DNA of 64,000 bases from Micractinium sp. NFX-FRZ (Eukaryota > Chlorophyta > Trebouxiophyceae > Chlorellales > Chlorellaceae), in contig JAPTJF010000036.1 of assembly GCA_029339195.1 (NCBI GenBank), positions 124,001 to 188,000 on the forward strand, given 5' to 3'. Below, one piece after another: positions 62,778 to 64,000 of this stretch. Each line of letters starts with the position of its first letter. Positions within the stretch are counted from its first letter, which is position 1. The translations under genes were made by a program, and so were the position numbers. The notes under the pieces were generated by a model that ran no database searches, was not told the origin of the DNA, and saw nothing but the letters and a program-made list of their open reading frames with translations.

Positions 62778-63380
62778 CGCGACGTGCTTCCCTGCTGCTG
62801 GCGTTGAGAACGTGCTGTCGGGCAGGAGGCTCATAGCTCCTCAGCACAGGAGGCTCATAGCGTCGGGGAGCTTGCGGTGTCGGGTTGAACGCTGCCAGGC
62901 GAGAAATGAGAGCCAGAAGCTGTGCAAACACGGCACGCCTCTTCACTGTCCCGCGCCTCGCTGTGCTGTGCCCGCCCGCCGCTGTGCCGCGGCATGCCGC
63001 AGCTCCGCCCTGCGCAATCCTGCGAGACCCTATGCCTGCACTGCCCACAAATGCTGGGCCGGTATTCCTTCGTGAATGGTTGCAGGTGCGTTCTGTTAGG
63101 TGGTCTGCGCGCGGCACAGAAAGCCGAGGGGGCGGGAGGAACGGAAAAGCAAGCAAGCGGAGAAGCAGGACGGTACAAACGCTGGCAAACGAGAGCAGAG
63201 AGGGTGAGCAGAGCAAAACAAAGTTGTCCAGCCAAAGGGGGAGGGGAGTTGATAAAAATTACAAGGGAGGGCCGATGCTGGGCAGTGTGGGCACGGCACG
63301 CGGCGTGGATGGACGTTGGCTTGACCGGCACGGAGGCAGGTGTGCCGACTCGTGGGCGGCGGGTGCCGGCTGGAGCACGC
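62778..63380. other. Spacer between GOS1 and CHMP1
   Basis: This is non-coding. It holds the GOS1 promoter and the CHMP1 3' UTR, both on the minus strand. A direct repeat AGGAGGCTCATAGC occurs at 62825-62860. A purine-rich stretch spans about 63120-63270. Confidence 0.5.
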
Positions 63381-64000
63381 CTACTTCCCGGCGCGCAGCT
63401 CCGCCAGCCGTGCTGTGAGGTCGTCTGCCTGCTTCTGAGCGGGCACGCGTGCTGCCGAGGCCTGAGGCATGTTGAGGGCCGACTCCAGCCCGTGCTCATC
63501 TGCCACCTGCAGGGGGGTGCCAGGCAGGAGTGTGTAGGTGGAAGCGGAAGCAGGGTGAAGCAGCCCCAGGGCAAGGCAGCACCGGGACACCGTTCTCCCC
63601 AGCCGCTACTTGTGGCACCCGTTTAGGTTGTTCAACAGAGCACAGCACGTGGCCACCCACCCACCTGCTGCACCAGCATGTTGACGTCCTTTGGCACGCC
63701 AACATGGTACAACACACGCCGCCACCCACCTGCTGCACCAGCATGTTGACGTCCTCCTCCGGCGTCGACAGCACCGCCTGGTTCTGCATCGCCTGCTCCA
63801 CAAACTCCGACTGCACATCCAGGTTCTCAAACTGCCGCTCAAACTGCGGGGTGGGAGGGGGCGGCACAGAGGATACGTGTGTGTAAGAGCAGGCGGCAAG
63901 CAGCGCACACTGCGACTGCCCATCCAGGTTCTCAAACTGCCGCTCAAACTGCGGGGTGGGAGGGGGGACCCAGGGGATACGTGTGTAAGAGCAGGCGGCA
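63381..64000 (-). CDS. CHMP1: CHMP1 / VPS46 (DID2), ESCRT-III subunit, C-terminal part
   Basis: CHMP1 is an ESCRT-III-associated protein that recruits VPS4 for membrane scission at multivesicular bodies and during abscission. Two exons fall inside the window: 63730-63843 (FERQFENLDVQSEFVEQAMQ through EEDVNMLVQQ) and the last, 63381-63506 (VADEHGLESALNMPQ to the end). The final helix DDLTARLAELRAGK is a MIM1 motif that binds the VPS4 MIT domain. This is about 80 residues of the expected 195-205. The N-terminal exons lie beyond 64000. The exon at 63730-63843 has junction copies on both sides. Confidence 0.93.
63656..63702 (-). repeat. Copy of the CHMP1 penultimate exon end with donor
   Basis: Plus-strand CCACCCACCTGCTGCACCAG then CATGTTGACGTCCT occurs at 63656-63692 and at the real junction 63723-63760. 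The step is about 67 bp. Confidence 0.88.
63905..63965 (-). repeat. Copy of the CHMP1 penultimate exon start with acceptor
   Basis: CATCCAGGTTCTCAAACTGC followed by CGCTCAAACTGCGGGGTGGG occurs at the real exon start (about 63816-63855) and again at 63921-63960, a step of 105 bp. On the minus strand the copy keeps CCCCGCAG and the first 13 codons. Confidence 0.88.

Noticed and set aside
1..64000. tRNA, rRNA, CRISPR, transposable elements
   Set aside because: I looked for tRNA A/B boxes with cloverleaf, rRNA conserved cores, long terminal or inverted repeats and transposase or reverse transcriptase motifs, and saw none that I could support.

Overview
This window is nuclear DNA of a GC-rich unicellular green alga. 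I infer a core chlorophyte, probably a Chlorella-like trebouxiophyte. The reasons are very high GC, many short GT-AG introns, long Gln/Ala/Ser-rich stretches in regulatory proteins, frequent CTGC and CAG simple repeats, TGTAA-type polyadenylation motifs, and a typically green-lineage gene set (two SBP-box factors, a B-box/CCT factor, an augmin subunit, DUF1350). I see no bacterial, organellar, viral or transposon features.

I built exon models by hand from splice sites, reading phase and family similarity. All internal phases close. Layout: partial coiled-coil gene (-, runs off the left edge); augmin subunit 4 (-, 1676-3679) divergent from a very large TORTIFOLIA1/SPIRAL2-like microtubule protein (+, 4158-12853); CONSTANS-like B-box/CCT factor (+, 13605-16717); a 2.7 kb gene-poor pyrimidine-rich stretch; Enhancer of Polycomb (+, 19479-25336); a 72-residue hydrophilic protein (-, 25798-27337); an aquaglyceroporin (-, 27986-31060); a DUF1350 protein (-, 31720-33945); SBP factor A (+, 34619-37895); MOZART1 (+, 38676-39159); NELF-B/COBRA1 (+, 39250-47285); SBP factor B of the SPL1/CRR1 class (-, 48322-54923); a small PARP-type zinc-finger protein (-, 56048-58660); the Golgi Qb-SNARE GOS1 (-, 60276-62777); and the 3' part of the ESCRT-III gene CHMP1 (-, right edge).

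The genes do not form one pathway. Two themes recur. Three encode microtubule nucleation or organisation factors (augmin 4, TOR1/SPR2-like, MOZART1). Six are transcription or chromatin factors (CO-like, EPL1, two SBP proteins, NELF-B, PARP-zinc-finger protein).

The most unusual observations are: (1) a clear NELF-B homologue in a green alga; (2) pervasive 'echoes', meaning local tandem copies of exon-intron junctions in the neighbouring introns of at least nine genes, some preserving frame and splice signals; (3) a 9-nt micro-exon inside the SBP domain of factor A at a site uninterrupted in factor B; (4) an aquaglyceroporin with a large Gln-rich insertion in loop C and NPG in place of the first NPA; and (5) MOZART1 and NELF-B only 90 bp apart on the same strand, a candidate dicistronic unit.
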